Below are positions 18,490 through 27,753 of a DNA stretch of 64,000 nucleotides, in pieces; within the stretch, counting starts at the first letter, position 1; the number at the start of each line of letters is the position of its first letter. The notes beneath the pieces are model-generated. The model was not told the origin of the DNA and did not search any database. It worked only from the letters and a program-made list of their open reading frames with translations. This DNA comes from Paraburkholderia youngii (lineage in GTDB: Bacteria > Pseudomonadota > Gammaproteobacteria > Burkholderiales > Burkholderiaceae): the NCBI RefSeq assembly GCF_013366925.1, contig NZ_JAALDK010000001.1, positions 2,487,089 to 2,551,088 on the forward strand, read 5' to 3'. Both the position numbers and the translations under genes were made by a program.

Positions 18490-19439
18490 CGCGTTGATTG
18501 TGACTTCACTCATTGGACGCTTGCGATCGCGCGCGCCCGGGAACACGTATAAACCATTGCCGGTCAACGCCTTGAGTTCCCGCAAGATAGCGACGGCCTG
18601 TGCAGCGAGCGGTACAAGATGAGCCGTATCAGTTTTCGTCACCGCATAGCGCCATTCGGCGCGGTCCAGATTTATGTGGCTCCATTCTGCCTTACGAAGC
18701 TCGCCAGGCCGGACGAACAGCATCGGAGCAAGTCTGAGCGCGCAGAAAACCGGAAATGTGCCGCTAAAGCCGTCGAACGCGCGCAGCATTTCACCTACTT
18801 TGTCCGGTTCAATGATCGACGCGAAGTGGGTTGTTTGCGCGGGTGGAATAGCCCCAACAAGATCGCGGGCTGGGTCCGACTTGCAGAAGTTCTCTTTGAT
18901 CGCATATCGAAAGACTCGGCTAATTTCTCCGCGCAAGCGATGGGCGGTATAGCGCGCGCCGCGGCTATCGACGCGTTTCAGAGTCTCAAGAATCTCTGGG
19001 GCATCAATCTCGGAAATGGGACGTTTGCCGAGCCACGGGAACGCATCGTTCTTGAAACGCGCGAGCGTGTTCTCATGCTGGTGAGGTTCTACGTAGGATT
19101 TACGTTCTTGCATCCATGCCAATGCAATCGCTTCAAACGTATTGCCTGCTGCGAGTCGGGCTGCACGCTTATCAGCCTTTTTACCGCACTTGGGTCCATG
19201 CCCGCAGCTAGTCTCGCACAGACCTCGTCGCGCTTCTTCCGTGCCGCAGCCAATGACACATCCGGATAAACGCCGAGAGCGAGTGTTTTGTCCTTGCCCG
19301 CGAACCGGTAATTCATACGCCAGTATTTGGCGCCAGACTTGTCCAGCTGGAGGTACATGCGACCACCATCGGACAACCGATTGCCGGCGCCCTCTGGGTT
19401 GTAACGTGCGGTCCGCACCTGTGTGTCGGTGAGCGGCAT
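18127..19439 (-). pseudogene. P4-type tyrosine integrase, frameshifted and fused to IS30
   Basis: The start at 19439 (AGGAG about 9 nt upstream) gives the MPLTDTQVRTA and GGRMYLQLDKSGAKYW segments of the DUF4102 N-terminal domain of P4-like integrases. Near 19178-19182, at a run of five A on the coding strand, the frame shifts. The core then continues as KKADKRAARLAAGNTFEAIALAW, AYTAHRLRGEI-like SAM-domain sequence and RPGELRKAEW with the catalytic Arg. After MSEVTINA (18490) the catalytic domain is replaced in frame by IS30 transposase, so the His-x-x-Arg and Tyr motifs are gone. It cannot recombine. Orientation away from the adjacent tRNA-Leu is normal for such islands. Confidence 0.88.
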
Positions 19440-19543
19440 GGTGGTATCTCCTGCACTATCACAGCAGAAATTCAGCCGATACCACCAAAAATGCCACCAA
19501 TTGCGCTGGCTGTCCCAGCACTTCACCGCACAATGCAGGAAAC

Positions 19544-19579
19544 AAAAAAACCCGCGAAGCCTTGTGCTGTCGCGGGTTT
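19544..19579 (-). terminator. Intrinsic terminator of tRNA-Leu
   Basis: On the minus strand, AAACCCGCGA pairs perfectly with TCGCGGGTTT over 10 bp with a 12-nt loop, and the stem runs into a T-tract (seven T in all). It lies about 35 nt beyond the tRNA 3' end and before the integrase start. Confidence 0.85.
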
Positions 19580-19612
19580 CCGTATTTCTCCGGAACTTGC
19601 CGGAATATACTT

Positions 19613-19697
19613 TGGTGCCCAGGGCGGGATTTGAACCCACACGCCTTTCGGCGCTACCCCCTCAAGATAGTGCGTCTACCAATTTCGCCACCTGGGC
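19613..19697 (-). tRNA. tRNA-Leu (GAG)
   Basis: An 85-nt class II tRNA with encoded CCA. The acceptor stem GCCCAGG pairs with CCTGGGC. The anticodon arm is CTATC-TTGAGGG-GGTAG with GAG in the loop. The variable arm CGCCGAAAGGCG is typical of leucine tRNA, and the T arm GTGGG-TTCAAAT-CCCGC is intact. The decayed integrase lies immediately downstream, so the 3' end probably served as an attachment site. Confidence 0.97.
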
Positions 19698-19961
19698 AGA
19701 GGGGCGCCATTGTATCAGCTAAAAATTTTTTTTGAAGCCCCTCGCGTGATTTTGTTCGGCGGCTGAGATACCGGAGGAAGAAACGATGTGGTCTCACGCA
19801 GTAACGCACCCCGACGACCGATTCAAACGCTGCCCGTCGTCTCGCAACAGCTAGTAAGGTTTGACGTTAGTGGGCCGCTACTCCGGGGAATGCGGCAAAT
19901 GGTGGGCCGCTATGCTCGCGCGCTGATGCGCTGAAAGAGCGCCCTCCACTGCGAACACACC

Positions 19962-20159
19962 ATGTCACCACGACGCACACATTCTTCGCGACTTCGGTAT
20001 CGTCTTCTTCTCGCGTCGCTGCTGACGTCGCTATCCATGCTGCAGGGTTGCGCAACGACGGCGGAAAATCTTGCTGTAGGTTTTGGTCTCGGCGCAGTCG
20101 GCACCGTGTCGGCATTAGGCTGCCTGCTGGCCTGCGAGATGGCCAATCCGCACTGGTGA
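19962..20159 (+). CDS. Small predicted lipoprotein
   Basis: A 65-residue protein with an Arg-rich N-terminus, a hydrophobic helix and the lipobox LSMLQGC. After the Cys come ATTAENLAVGFGLGAVGTV and a second short hydrophobic stretch, then a polar tail. It is probably a lipid-anchored envelope protein. I do not recognise a named family. The ribosome site is poor, so the exact start is tentative. Confidence 0.6.
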   Translation: MSPRRTHSSRLRYRLLLASLLTSLSMLQGCATTAENLAVGFGLGAVGTVSALGCLLACEMANPHW

Positions 20160-20216
20160 AAGGCCGCACGGCATGCAACGGGCGGTTAGTATTCCAATCT
20201 CGACATCGTTGACTAA

Positions 20217-20864
<648 letters not shown>

Positions 20865-20869
20865 CTCGA

Positions 20870-20894
20870 TCGGCGTGGCTGCATGCCACGCCGA
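20870..20894. repeat. Perfect hairpin after the GST gene
   Basis: TCGGCGTGGC (20870) and GCCACGCCGA (ending 20894) pair over 10 bp with a 5-nt loop. It is followed by A residues rather than T on the plus strand, so it is a 3'-end hairpin without a normal intrinsic-terminator tail. Confidence 0.5.
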
Positions 20895-20972
20895 AAAACC
20901 GTCAATAGAAGTGGCAAAGACCAGCAACATATCTGAATAGAGAAGCATTAAAAGATGCAGTAAAAGCGAATA

Positions 20973-21131
20973 TTACATTCGCGTTTTATCAGACCGTCGC
21001 TGCTCCGCCATTGCCCGATTTCGCGCCCGCTCCCTTTGCTGCCTGACGCGCAGGATGCTGACAACAATCAGCACGATCGCAAGCAATGACAATTCGATGA
21101 TTGCGGGAATTCGAATGGGATCATGAAACAT
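20973..21131 (-). CDS. 52-residue single-pass membrane protein
   Basis: A short gene of 52 codons with a clear GGAGG site 7 nt before the ATG. The protein begins MFHDPIRIPAII, then has one hydrophobic helix (ELSLLAIVLIVVSIL, about residues 13-27). A strongly basic, glutamine-rich tail follows (RVRQQRERARNRAMAEQRR). The layout suggests an inner-membrane microprotein with a cytoplasmic basic tail. I do not recognise a family. Confidence 0.6.
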   Translation of the reverse strand: MFHDPIRIPAIIELSLLAIVLIVVSILRVRQQRERARNRAMAEQRRSDKTRM

Positions 21132-21455
21132 GGCGGGCCTCCGTCACATGATTTCATCATAGTATGCTGGGCAGGCCGCGCCTGAAGTATTGCGCCGCAC
21201 CATTGCAATCTTATCGCCGCCAATACATCAGCGCTTATCCCGCTGGCAAAAAAGAGTGCGAGCGACAAATTGAAAACATTCTGTCACGCAAAACTTACAC
21301 GAGTCAGATAGCCGTCCCTAAACAGCTTATTTGCGCTAGAGTACACAAGCGATCAGTTGGATCGTGAGCCGTCCCGACATTTCAAAGGTGTTATCTGTCA
21401 CGCTTTTGCTTGCGTGTACTAAAGAAGCACCTGGACTCGTTGAAGACATCGCGCC
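21132..21455. other. Region upstream of the oxidase cluster
   Basis: About 325 nt, less GC-rich than its surroundings and probably carrying the promoter of the oxidase genes. No gene is convincing; the short plus-strand frame here has no ribosome site or recognisable content. Confidence 0.5.
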
Positions 21456-22181
21456 ATGCCATATTTTCCTGTCGCCTACTGTGGTCCCGCGGCTGTCCCC
21501 GAGAGCTTGTGGTTGCGCTGGAATACCGATCCGCCATTGCTGGTCGCGCTCGCGGCGTTCGCATGGGTCGTGGCCAGCGGCCGCTCGGCGAATGCACGGG
21601 CGGGATGGGGCGCCGTCGCGCTGATGGCCCTCGTGTTCGTGTCGCCGCTTTGCGCGTTGTCCTCGGCATTGTTCTCCGCGCGCGTCACTCATCACGTCAT
21701 GTTGATCGCTGCAGTAGCTCCACTGCTCACCCTTGCGTTTCCGTTGCCGCGCCTCGCGTATCCGCCGCTTGTACCCGTGGTCGCAGCGCATGCCGTGATC
21801 ATCTGGCTGTGGCATGCACCGGGGCCCTATGCGTGGGGACTGTCGAGCGTACCCGGCTACTGGCTGATGCAGGTCACTTTGCTTGGCAGTGCATGGCTCA
21901 TGTGGCGCAGCATCTTCTCGCCGTCGCTGCCGACCGGCCCCGCGCTGATGGCGCTGGTCGCGACGATCGGCCATATGGGTTTGCTCGGCGCGTTGATCGT
22001 GTTCGCGCCGGTGCCGCTCTACGTCGCGCACTTCGCGACCACCGCCGCGTGGGGACTTACGCCGCTCGCCGACCAGCAACTCGCCGGGCTGTTGATGTGG
22101 GTACTGGCGATGATCCCTTATCTCGCGGCAGGACTTTGGCTCGTCTGGTCAAGCCTGCGCGTCAGAGAGCCCGCGCTGTGA
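21456..22181 (+). CDS. Caa3-type cytochrome oxidase assembly protein (CtaG-like)
   Basis: A 241-residue polytopic membrane protein of the Caa3_CtaG family, with about six or seven helices. Typical features are the N-terminal ESLWLRWNTDPPLLVAL, the conserved HHVMLIAAVAPLL and WLWHAPGPYAWGLSS segments, and a late HMGLLGALIVFAP helix. Several conserved His residues could bind copper. The family is thought to help assemble the CuA/CuB centres of heme-copper oxidases. It opens the oxidase operon, and its stop overlaps the GTG of the next gene. The ribosome site is weak. Confidence 0.85.
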   Translation: MPYFPVAYCGPAAVPESLWLRWNTDPPLLVALAAFAWVVASGRSANARAGWGAVALMALVFVSPLCALSSALFSARVTHHVMLIAAVAPLLTLAFPLPRLAYPPLVPVVAAHAVIIWLWHAPGPYAWGLSSVPGYWLMQVTLLGSAWLMWRSIFSPSLPTGPALMALVATIGHMGLLGALIVFAPVPLYVAHFATTAAWGLTPLADQQLAGLLMWVLAMIPYLAAGLWLVWSSLRVREPAL

Positions 22182-22690
22182 CGACCCTTCTGAAGTTCGT
22201 TCATCTGGCCGCGATCGCGATCTGGTCGGGTGGTTTGCTCGTGCTGCCGTATCTGTTCTGGCAGCGTCGCGGGCTCGCGGCCGGCAGCGAGCTCGACCGG
22301 CTGCATCGCATCACGCGTCTCGTGTTCGTGGAACTGACTTCGCCCGCCGCTTTCGTCGCGATTGCGAGCGGCACCGCGCTGATTTTTCTGCAGGCCACCT
22401 TCGTCGAATGGTTCACCGCGAAGATGGTGTTCGTCGGCATCATGGCGATGCTGCACGTACTGGCCGGCCTCGTACTGCACGATCTGTATCTGCCCGACGG
22501 CCGCTTCAGCCGTGCCTCGGCGATCGCGCTGACCATCGCTTATCTGGTTGTGATCGTCGCGATCATCTGGATCGTGCTGGCCAAGCCCCACATCGACTCG
22601 AACCTGCTGGCCCCGCATCTGTTCGAGCCCGGCGGACTTGGCCGATGGCTGCATCACTCCTTTGGCGAAACGAGAATCCCCACGCCATGA
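22178..22690 (+). CDS. CopD-like membrane protein of the oxidase operon
   Basis: A 170-residue protein with four to five membrane helices. It starts at a GTG that overlaps the previous stop (GTGA). The sequence (LKFVHLAAIAIWSGGLLVLPYLFW, then ASGTALIF, MAMLHVLAGL and LTIAYLVVIVAII) resembles the CopD domain and related heme-associated membrane proteins, with His in the first, middle and last helices. In this position it may support heme or copper insertion into the oxidase. Its 3' end overlaps the convergent DUF2231 gene by 37 bp. Confidence 0.7.
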   Translation: MTTLLKFVHLAAIAIWSGGLLVLPYLFWQRRGLAAGSELDRLHRITRLVFVELTSPAAFVAIASGTALIFLQATFVEWFTAKMVFVGIMAMLHVLAGLVLHDLYLPDGRFSRASAIALTIAYLVVIVAIIWIVLAKPHIDSNLLAPHLFEPGGLGRWLHHSFGETRIPTP

Positions 22691-23166
22691 TCGAACACGA
22701 GCTTGCCCCCATGCCAGCCGGCGAAGCCCGTCATTACCGAGCTGAGCACCGACAGCAAGAGCCCATGCGGCAGGATCTCATCGGGGTAGTAAAGACGCAC
22801 ACCCCAGTTCGCTCCCGCGAGCGCGACGAGCGTCATCGCGGCGACCGCATGCGACCAGCTTGCTTCCTTCAGGCGGATGCCGCGCACCAGCAGCAGTTCC
22901 GCGGTACCGACCACGCTCGCGGCCACGCCGCTCCAGAACGCGAAGCCGGCGGCCCACAAGCCGGCGCGAACCCAGAACGGGTCGCCCGTCCACCAGTAGA
23001 TCACGTCGACGCCCAACGTCGCGACGACGAACGCGATCGGGAAATGCACCATCATCACGTGAATCGGATGACCGACGAGCGCCACCGCCGAGCCCTTGTC
23101 GAGCCGCAACAGCTCAAGCATCACTTCGCTTCGCGTCTCATTTCCAGGATTACGTTTGTTTGCCAT
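22654..23166 (-). CDS. DUF2231-domain membrane protein
   Basis: A 170-residue protein with about four membrane helices matching DUF2231. It contains GHPIHVMMVHFPIAF near residue 35, the family hallmark with paired His residues, then DVIYWWTGDPFWVRAGLWAAG and a helix with HAVAAMTL. The start at MANKRNPG is chosen as the first Met that leaves room for the divergent coxB; an internal Met before LELLRLDKG is also possible. It lies on the opposite strand inside the oxidase cluster, only 21 bp from the likely coxB start. Confidence 0.85.
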   Translation of the reverse strand: MANKRNPGNETRSEVMLELLRLDKGSAVALVGHPIHVMMVHFPIAFVVATLGVDVIYWWTGDPFWVRAGLWAAGFAFWSGVAASVVGTAELLLVRGIRLKEASWSHAVAAMTLVALAGANWGVRLYYPDEILPHGLLLSVLSSVMTGFAGWHGGKLVFDHGVGILVSPKE

Positions 23167-23187
23167 GGTGGTGTGCCCTCGCATCGA

Positions 23188-23904
23188 ATGTCTGGTGCTG
23201 CAAACCATCATAGCTGCTTGCGTCCGGCGGTCCAAGCCGCATCGCTCGCCGCGTTGTCCGGCTGCAGCGGGCCGCTGTCGACGCTCGAGCCGTCGGGTCC
23301 GGCCGCCGCATCGATCGCCGGGCTATGGTGGGTGATGCTGGCCGGCGCCGCGATCCTGTTCGCGATGGTGCTCGTACTGTTTCTGCTGACGGTGTTCCGG
23401 CCCGGCTGGGGCTCGCATGTGTCATCCGCGCGCTGGATCGCGCTCGGCGGTCTCGTGCTGCCCGCGGTGATCCTGATCCCGTTGATCTGCTATGCGCTAT
23501 ACGCGGGCGAGTTGCTGTTGCCGTTGCGCGCGCACGCGCCCGCGCGCATCGAGGCGATCGCGCAGCAATGGCGATGGACCTTCCGCTACCCGGAACTGGG
23601 CAACGTCGAAACCGACAGCGTGCTGCATCTGCCCGCGCGCACGCCGGTCGACATCGTCGTGACCAGCATGGACGTCGTGCACGCGTTCTGGATTCCGCGC
23701 TTCGCGGGCAAGATCGACGCGGTGCCGGGCCACCACAACCTGCTGCGCATCGAGGCCGACGAGCCCGGCCGGTACGCCGGACAATGCAACGAGTTTTGCG
23801 GCATCGGTCACGCGGGGATGCACTTCACCGTGATCGTCGATCGTCCGGAAGATTTTCCGGCTGCTGTCAAAAGCGCCGCCGCCAACGGGGAGGTGAAGAA
23901 ATGA
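23188..23904 (+). CDS. coxB: Cytochrome c oxidase subunit II (CuA)
   Basis: A 238-residue subunit II of a heme-copper oxidase. The N-terminus has a lipobox-like LAALSGC, followed by two membrane helices (LWWVMLAGAAILFAMVLV, and IALGGLVLPAVILIPLI). The periplasmic cupredoxin domain carries the CuA ligands: His in VVHAFWIPRF, and Cys, Cys, His and Met in QCNEFCGIGHAGM. The QQWRWTFRYP aromatic region takes electrons from cytochrome c. No fused cytochrome c domain is seen. ATG 23188 is preferred; TTG 23218 is an alternative closer to the signal peptide. The stop overlaps the next ATG. Confidence 0.9.
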   Translation: MSGAANHHSCLRPAVQAASLAALSGCSGPLSTLEPSGPAAASIAGLWWVMLAGAAILFAMVLVLFLLTVFRPGWGSHVSSARWIALGGLVLPAVILIPLICYALYAGELLLPLRAHAPARIEAIAQQWRWTFRYPELGNVETDSVLHLPARTPVDIVVTSMDVVHAFWIPRFAGKIDAVPGHHNLLRIEADEPGRYAGQCNEFCGIGHAGMHFTVIVDRPEDFPAAVKSAAANGEVKK

Positions 23905-26438
23905 GTGTGCCCGTCGAGCCGCCATCACAGGGCATCACCGCGCTGCGGCTGCATCGCCAGCTTGCCGCGATCTGGGACACCGGGCCGGGCGTACAGAAGC
24001 TCGCCGCGGTCAATCATACGGTTCTCGGCATGCGCATGATGATCACGTCGTTCGTGTTCTTCGCGATCGCCGGGATTCTCGGCATGCTTACGCGCGTGCA
24101 ACTCGCGACACCGCATGCGGCCTTCATGGATGTCGAGACCTATAACCAGGTCTTCACGATGCATGGATCGATGATGCTGTTCCTGTTCGCGATCCCGATG
24201 GTCGAAAGCTTCGCGGTCTATCTGACGCCGAAGATTCTCGGCACGCGCGACTTCGCGTTTCCGCGCCTGACGGCTTACGGCTACTGGTGCTATCTGTTCG
24301 GCGGCACGATCCTGACCGTGGCGCTGATTCTGCGCAGCGCGCCCGACGGCGGCTGGTTCATGTACACGCCGCTCAGCTCCAACGTGTACACGCCCGGACT
24401 GAACGCCGACGTCTGGCTGCTCGGCATCACGTTCGTCGAGATTTCGGCATTGTCGCTCGCGATGGAAATCGTCGTTTCGATCCTGAAGATGCGGGCGCCG
24501 GGCATGTCGCTCGATCGGATGCCGATCTTCGCGTGGTACATCCTCGTCACCGCGATGATGATGATCGTCGCGTTTCCGCCGCTGATCCTCGGCTCGATCC
24601 TGCTCGAGGTGGAGCGCGCGTTCAACCTGCCGTTCTTCGATCCGACGCGCGGCGGCGATCCGCTGCTATGGCAGCACCTGTTCTGGCTATTCGGCCACCC
24701 GGACGTCTACATCATCTTCCTGCCGATGGCCGGCGTGCTGTCGACGATGATTCCCGTGTTCGCGCGACGCCGCCTGATCGGCTATCGCGCGATCGTCGTC
24801 GCGATCATCGCGCTCGCGTTCCTGAGCTTCGGCATCTGGGTGCACCATATGTTCACGGTGGGCATTCCGCATCTGGCGCTCGCGTTCTTCTCGGCGGGCT
24901 CGGCGATCGTCGCGGTGCCCACCGCGATCCAGTTCTTCGCGTGGCTCGCCACGCTGTCGCACGGCCGCCCGCGCTGGGATGTGCCGATGCTGTACATCTT
25001 CGGCTTCTTCTTCGTGTTCACATGCGGCGGGCTCACAGGCGTGATGCTCGCGATCGTGCCGTTCGACTGGCAAGCGCACGACACCTACTTCGTCGTCGCG
25101 CACATGCACTACGTGGTGGCCGGCGCGCTGGCGTTTCCGATGCTCGCCGCGTTCTATTACTGGCTGCCGCTGCTGACCGGGCGCACCGCCGTGCATAAGC
25201 TTTCCGTGCCGGCGTTCTGGCTCGTGTTCATCGGCTTCAACATGACGTTCTTCATGATGCACCTGACCGGCCTGCTCGGCATGCCGCGACGCGTCTTCAC
25301 GTATAGCGGCGACGAAGGCTGGAACGGGCTCAATCTGCTGTCGTCGGTGGGCAGCTTCGTGATGACGATCGGCTTCGCGCTCGTCGTGATCGACATCATC
25401 GTGCAATTGCGTTTCGGCCAACGCGTGCGGCGCAACCCGTGGCAATCGACCACCCTCGAATGGGCGATGCCGATTCCGCCCGCGCCGTACGCATTCGCGT
25501 CGATCCCGCACATCGACGCCGAAACCGAAAAGGTGTCCCCGGGCCAGCTGGCGACCTCGCTCGCACGCGGCGACGGCTACCTCGGCTTCACGCGCAACGG
25601 CTGGCAGGAGGCGCTAGGCGTGCATATGACTTCGGGCGAGGCCGAACAGCTGATCGTGCTGCCGAACTCGACGTATCTGCCGCTCGTCACTGCACTCGTG
25701 ACGGCCGCGGCGGTGCTCGCGATGCTGTTCAAGTTCTATCTGCTGTCGGTCGCATTCGCGTTCGCGACGTTTGGTCTCTTCATCTACGCGGGCCAGAGCG
25801 CGGGGCACGCGCGCGATTACGGCGCGCTGCCGGTCGGCCGCGGCGTCAGCGTGCCGCCGCATACCGAGGTGGCCGGTGCGCCGTCATGGCTTTCGATGAT
25901 CTGCGCGCTGGTCGCGGACGGCACGCTGTTCACGTCGCTGGTCTTCGGCACGTTCTATCTGTGGATCGCCGCGCCGAACTGGCCGGCTGCGGTCGCGCCG
26001 CATCCGAACCGTCTGCTCGCGCTCGTCGCGGCCGTCGCGCTCGCGGTGGCCGCAGCCGCCACGCGTGGCTCGTTGCGCGCGGCCGCCGCCGAGCGCAAAC
26101 CGCACGGCACGATCGGGCTCTGCGCGATCGCGCTGATCATTGCGCTGGTCGCCTGCGTGATGCTGATCGACGGCGTGACACCGAATCCGCGCGAGCATGC
26201 GCTCGGCGCGACGGCGGCGGCGCTGCTCACGTATATCGCGGTTCACGCGGGCGTCGGGCTGCTGTTCCTGATCAGCAACGTGCTGCGTGTCGGCGCGGGC
26301 TTCGTTTCCGCGCGACGCCTGACCGATCTGCGCCTTACGCGCTTGTGGATCGATTACACGCTGGCGACGGGCGTCATCGCGCTCGGACTCGTGCTCGCGT
26401 TGCCGAGCCTCGTCGCCATGCTGGGAGCGAGACCATGA
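23901..26438 (+). CDS. ctaD: Cytochrome c oxidase subunit I fused to subunit III
   Basis: An 845-residue fusion. Residues 1 to about 550 are subunit I with all metal ligands: FTMHGSMML (low-spin heme), WLFGHPDVYIIFLP with the CuB His and crosslinking Tyr, HHMFT with two CuB His, and VVAHMHYVVAG with both heme His. A loop leads to two helices (about 580-640), then five helices to the end that resemble subunit III, preceded by HTEVAGAPSWLSMICALVADGTLF. It starts at ATGA overlapping the coxB stop. This is an alternative terminal oxidase. Whether hemes are a, b or o type cannot be read here. Confidence 0.92.
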   Translation: MSVPVEPPSQGITALRLHRQLAAIWDTGPGVQKLAAVNHTVLGMRMMITSFVFFAIAGILGMLTRVQLATPHAAFMDVETYNQVFTMHGSMMLFLFAIPMVESFAVYLTPKILGTRDFAFPRLTAYGYWCYLFGGTILTVALILRSAPDGGWFMYTPLSSNVYTPGLNADVWLLGITFVEISALSLAMEIVVSILKMRAPGMSLDRMPIFAWYILVTAMMMIVAFPPLILGSILLEVERAFNLPFFDPTRGGDPLLWQHLFWLFGHPDVYIIFLPMAGVLSTMIPVFARRRLIGYRAIVVAIIALAFLSFGIWVHHMFTVGIPHLALAFFSAGSAIVAVPTAIQFFAWLATLSHGRPRWDVPMLYIFGFFFVFTCGGLTGVMLAIVPFDWQAHDTYFVVAHMHYVVAGALAFPMLAAFYYWLPLLTGRTAVHKLSVPAFWLVFIGFNMTFFMMHLTGLLGMPRRVFTYSGDEGWNGLNLLSSVGSFVMTIGFALVVIDIIVQLRFGQRVRRNPWQSTTLEWAMPIPPAPYAFASIPHIDAETEKVSPGQLATSLARGDGYLGFTRNGWQEALGVHMTSGEAEQLIVLPNSTYLPLVTALVTAAAVLAMLFKFYLLSVAFAFATFGLFIYAGQSAGHARDYGALPVGRGVSVPPHTEVAGAPSWLSMICALVADGTLFTSLVFGTFYLWIAAPNWPAAVAPHPNRLLALVAAVALAVAAAATRGSLRAAAAERKPHGTIGLCAIALIIALVACVMLIDGVTPNPREHALGATAAALLTYIAVHAGVGLLFLISNVLRVGAGFVSARRLTDLRLTRLWIDYTLATGVIALGLVLALPSLVAMLGARP

Positions 26439-26770
26439 GCGCGCGTCCGCTTTCGCCGCGTCGGTTGTGGTGGCTCGCCGTCGGCTTCACGATCTGGTGT
26501 CTCGCGTTCGTGATCCTGTATGCGCTGCATGCAATTGGCTGCGCGTTCGCGTGGCCGGCCGGCCCGCTGCGCGCGAGTCTCGCGATCATTCTGCTGCTGC
26601 ATTTGGTCGCAATCGGCTGGCTATGGCGCTATCGCGCCGCGACCCGCGACCCTGGGCCCGAACGTATCAGCTCGTTCGTGCATACCGTCGTCGTCTGGAC
26701 CCTGATCGCGGCGCTGGTCGCGACCGTGATCACGTTCGGGCCCGCGCTGCTGCTCACCACCTGCGTCTGA
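26435..26770 (+). CDS. Small membrane protein of the oxidase operon
   Basis: A 111-residue protein with three predicted helices (WWLAVGFTIWCLAFVILYALH, SLAIILLLHLVAIGWLW, and TVVVWTLIAALVATVITFG). The start overlaps the subunit I-III stop as ATGA, so it is translated with it. I recognise no named family; position suggests an accessory or subunit IV-like component of the oxidase. Confidence 0.75.
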   Translation: MSARPLSPRRLWWLAVGFTIWCLAFVILYALHAIGCAFAWPAGPLRASLAIILLLHLVAIGWLWRYRAATRDPGPERISSFVHTVVVWTLIAALVATVITFGPALLLTTCV

Positions 26771-26962
26771 ACGTGCACTGAGCGCGAGGGCGGCCGCCGC
26801 ACCCCGGCATGGACAAGCACCGACGCAGCCCGCTCGTGCTACTGTTTGGCGGCAAGACCTGGGACTCGTTGACGCTCGGCGAACTGAAGGTGCCGCGCAT
26901 CCGCTACCATTCCGAGCGCTACGGTTTCGTCGCTTTTCCTCATGCTCGAAGGTTGAATCGAT

Positions 26963-27733
26963 ATGCCCTACTTCTTTGGAATTGGTCTTCACGTTTTCAT
27001 TGCGATCTTCTTCGCCATCCACGCGATGCGCAATAACCAGGGCATCTACTGGCTATTCATTCTGTTTGCCTTTCCGCTCCTCGGCAGCGTCGTGTACTTC
27101 TTCGCGATCTATCTGCCGGGTCTGCGCCATACGCGCGGCGCGCGAGTGGCCACGCAGGCGATCACGCAATTCGTCGATCCGAATCGCGCGCTGCGTGAAG
27201 CGCGCGCCGCTTTCGAGCGCGCGCCGACCGTGCAGCATCGGATGCGGCTCGGCGAGGCCTTGCTCGCGGCCGGCAATCCGCGCGAAGCACTCGAACATTT
27301 CCAGGCCGCGGCGAATGGTCCCTTTGCAAACGATCCCGCGCTACTGCTAGGTCTTGCGCGCTCACAGTTCGCGCTCGGCAACTACACGGCCGCCGATACG
27401 ACGTTGGCAAATCTGTTCTCGGTCAATCCGCACGCGCGCAATCAGGGCGAGCCGGCGCTGCTGTACGCGCGCACGCTGGCCGCGCTGAGCGCGCCCGGTG
27501 CGCGCGCCGCATTCGAACACTCGCTGACCTGCGCAACCGACGTCGCGGCGCGCTGCCTGTTCGCCGACTGGCTCGCCGCGCAACCGGAAGACGCGGACCG
27601 CCGCCGCGCCGGTGCCCTCTACGCGGAAATCGTGCAGGACGCCAAACATTGGCCGCGTCACGCGCGCGAACACAATCGCGAGTGGCTGCAGCGGGCGCAG
27701 GCCGCGTTGGCGGCCGGTGCGGCTCGAACCTGA
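26963..27733 (+). CDS. TPR-repeat protein with two N-terminal helices
   Basis: A 256-residue protein. Two hydrophobic helices at residues 4-20 and 29-50 (PYFFGIGLHVFIAIFF, then YWLFILFAFPLLGSVVYFF) resemble the PLDc_N-type membrane anchor. The rest is alpha-helical with tetratricopeptide repeats (RMRLGEALLAAGNPREALEHFQAAA, then LLLGLARSQFALGNYTAADTTLANL). It is probably a membrane-tethered cytoplasmic scaffold. There is no close partner in an operon; the next gene follows by 20 nt and may be co-transcribed. Confidence 0.75.
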   Translation: MPYFFGIGLHVFIAIFFAIHAMRNNQGIYWLFILFAFPLLGSVVYFFAIYLPGLRHTRGARVATQAITQFVDPNRALREARAAFERAPTVQHRMRLGEALLAAGNPREALEHFQAAANGPFANDPALLLGLARSQFALGNYTAADTTLANLFSVNPHARNQGEPALLYARTLAALSAPGARAAFEHSLTCATDVAARCLFADWLAAQPEDADRRRAGALYAEIVQDAKHWPRHAREHNREWLQRAQAALAAGAART

Positions 27734-27753
27734 GCATGCCGAGGAGAACATCG

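Noticed and set aside
26809..27036. A 75-codon plus frame before the TPR gene
   Set aside because: No ribosome site, overlaps the TPR gene start, and its second half is the alternate frame of that gene.
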